Shown here piece after piece: positions 6,080 through 6,095 of a stretch of 6,095 nucleotides of DNA. Position numbers and translations under genes: made by a program. The notes beneath the pieces were generated by a model. That model searched no databases, had not been told where the DNA came from, and saw only the letters and a list, made by a program, of their open reading frames with translations. The number at the start of each line of letters is the position of its first letter. The stretch's first letter is position 1. This DNA comes from JAVVEH01 sp032251435 (GTDB lineage Bacteria > Verrucomicrobiota > Lentisphaeria > Oligosphaerales > MVZH01): assembly GCA_032251435.1 (NCBI GenBank), contig JAVVEH010000085.1, positions 1 through 6,095 of the forward strand. The letters run 5' to 3'.

Positions 6080-6095
6080 ATGATGGGAAGGGGGG
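6080..6095 (+). CDS. Possible start of a rightward gene cut by the window edge
   Basis: GGGGGAG (6071-6077) lies just before two adjacent ATGs (6080 and 6083), which could be the ribosome binding site and start of a gene running off the right edge. Only five codons are visible, so nothing can be said about the product, and the G-rich context could be coincidence. Confidence 0.2.

Overview
The window looks like chromosomal DNA from a GC-rich Gram-negative bacterium: there is a predicted outer-membrane barrel with a signal peptide, Shine-Dalgarno sites precede most genes, and a sigma-54 type promoter is present. The P-II protein and LysA look more like versions from the PVC group (Verrucomicrobia, Kiritimatiellota, Lentisphaerota) than like enterobacterial ones. 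That placement is an impression from memory and is tentative.

Layout from left to right. Positions 1-511 hold no convincing gene. They start with a 12-bp tandem repeat (1-54) and end with a 57-bp tandem repeat (361-515) whose last copy supplies the stop codon of the next gene. A PLP-dependent decarboxylase, most likely LysA, lies on the minus strand (512-1828). Divergent from it on the plus strand is mutY (1962-3047), an adenine glycosylase with a complete Nudix box in its C-terminal domain. mutY converges on a minus-strand nitrogen cluster, and a hairpin followed by a U-tract (3073-3110) terminates that cluster.

The nitrogen cluster is transcribed right to left: an outer-membrane porin-like protein (5006-5830), the ammonium channel Amt (3536-4924) and the P-II protein GlnK (3132-3473). 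Upstream of the porin gene is a near-consensus sigma-54 promoter (5909-5923). Farther upstream is a strongly A+T-rich stretch with a 14-bp direct repeat, where an enhancer-binding activator such as NtrC would be expected to bind. The simplest reading is a nitrogen-starvation operon that puts an outer-membrane pore, an inner-membrane ammonium channel and the cytosolic regulator of that channel under one promoter. A hairpin between porin and amt could lower expression of the distal genes.

No defence system, mobile element, CRISPR array or RNA gene was recognised. The points most worth a second look are the porin-amt-glnK unit with its sigma-54 promoter, the two repeat families at the left, the intact Nudix box in MutY, and the EPGT motif in LysA where EPGR is usual.
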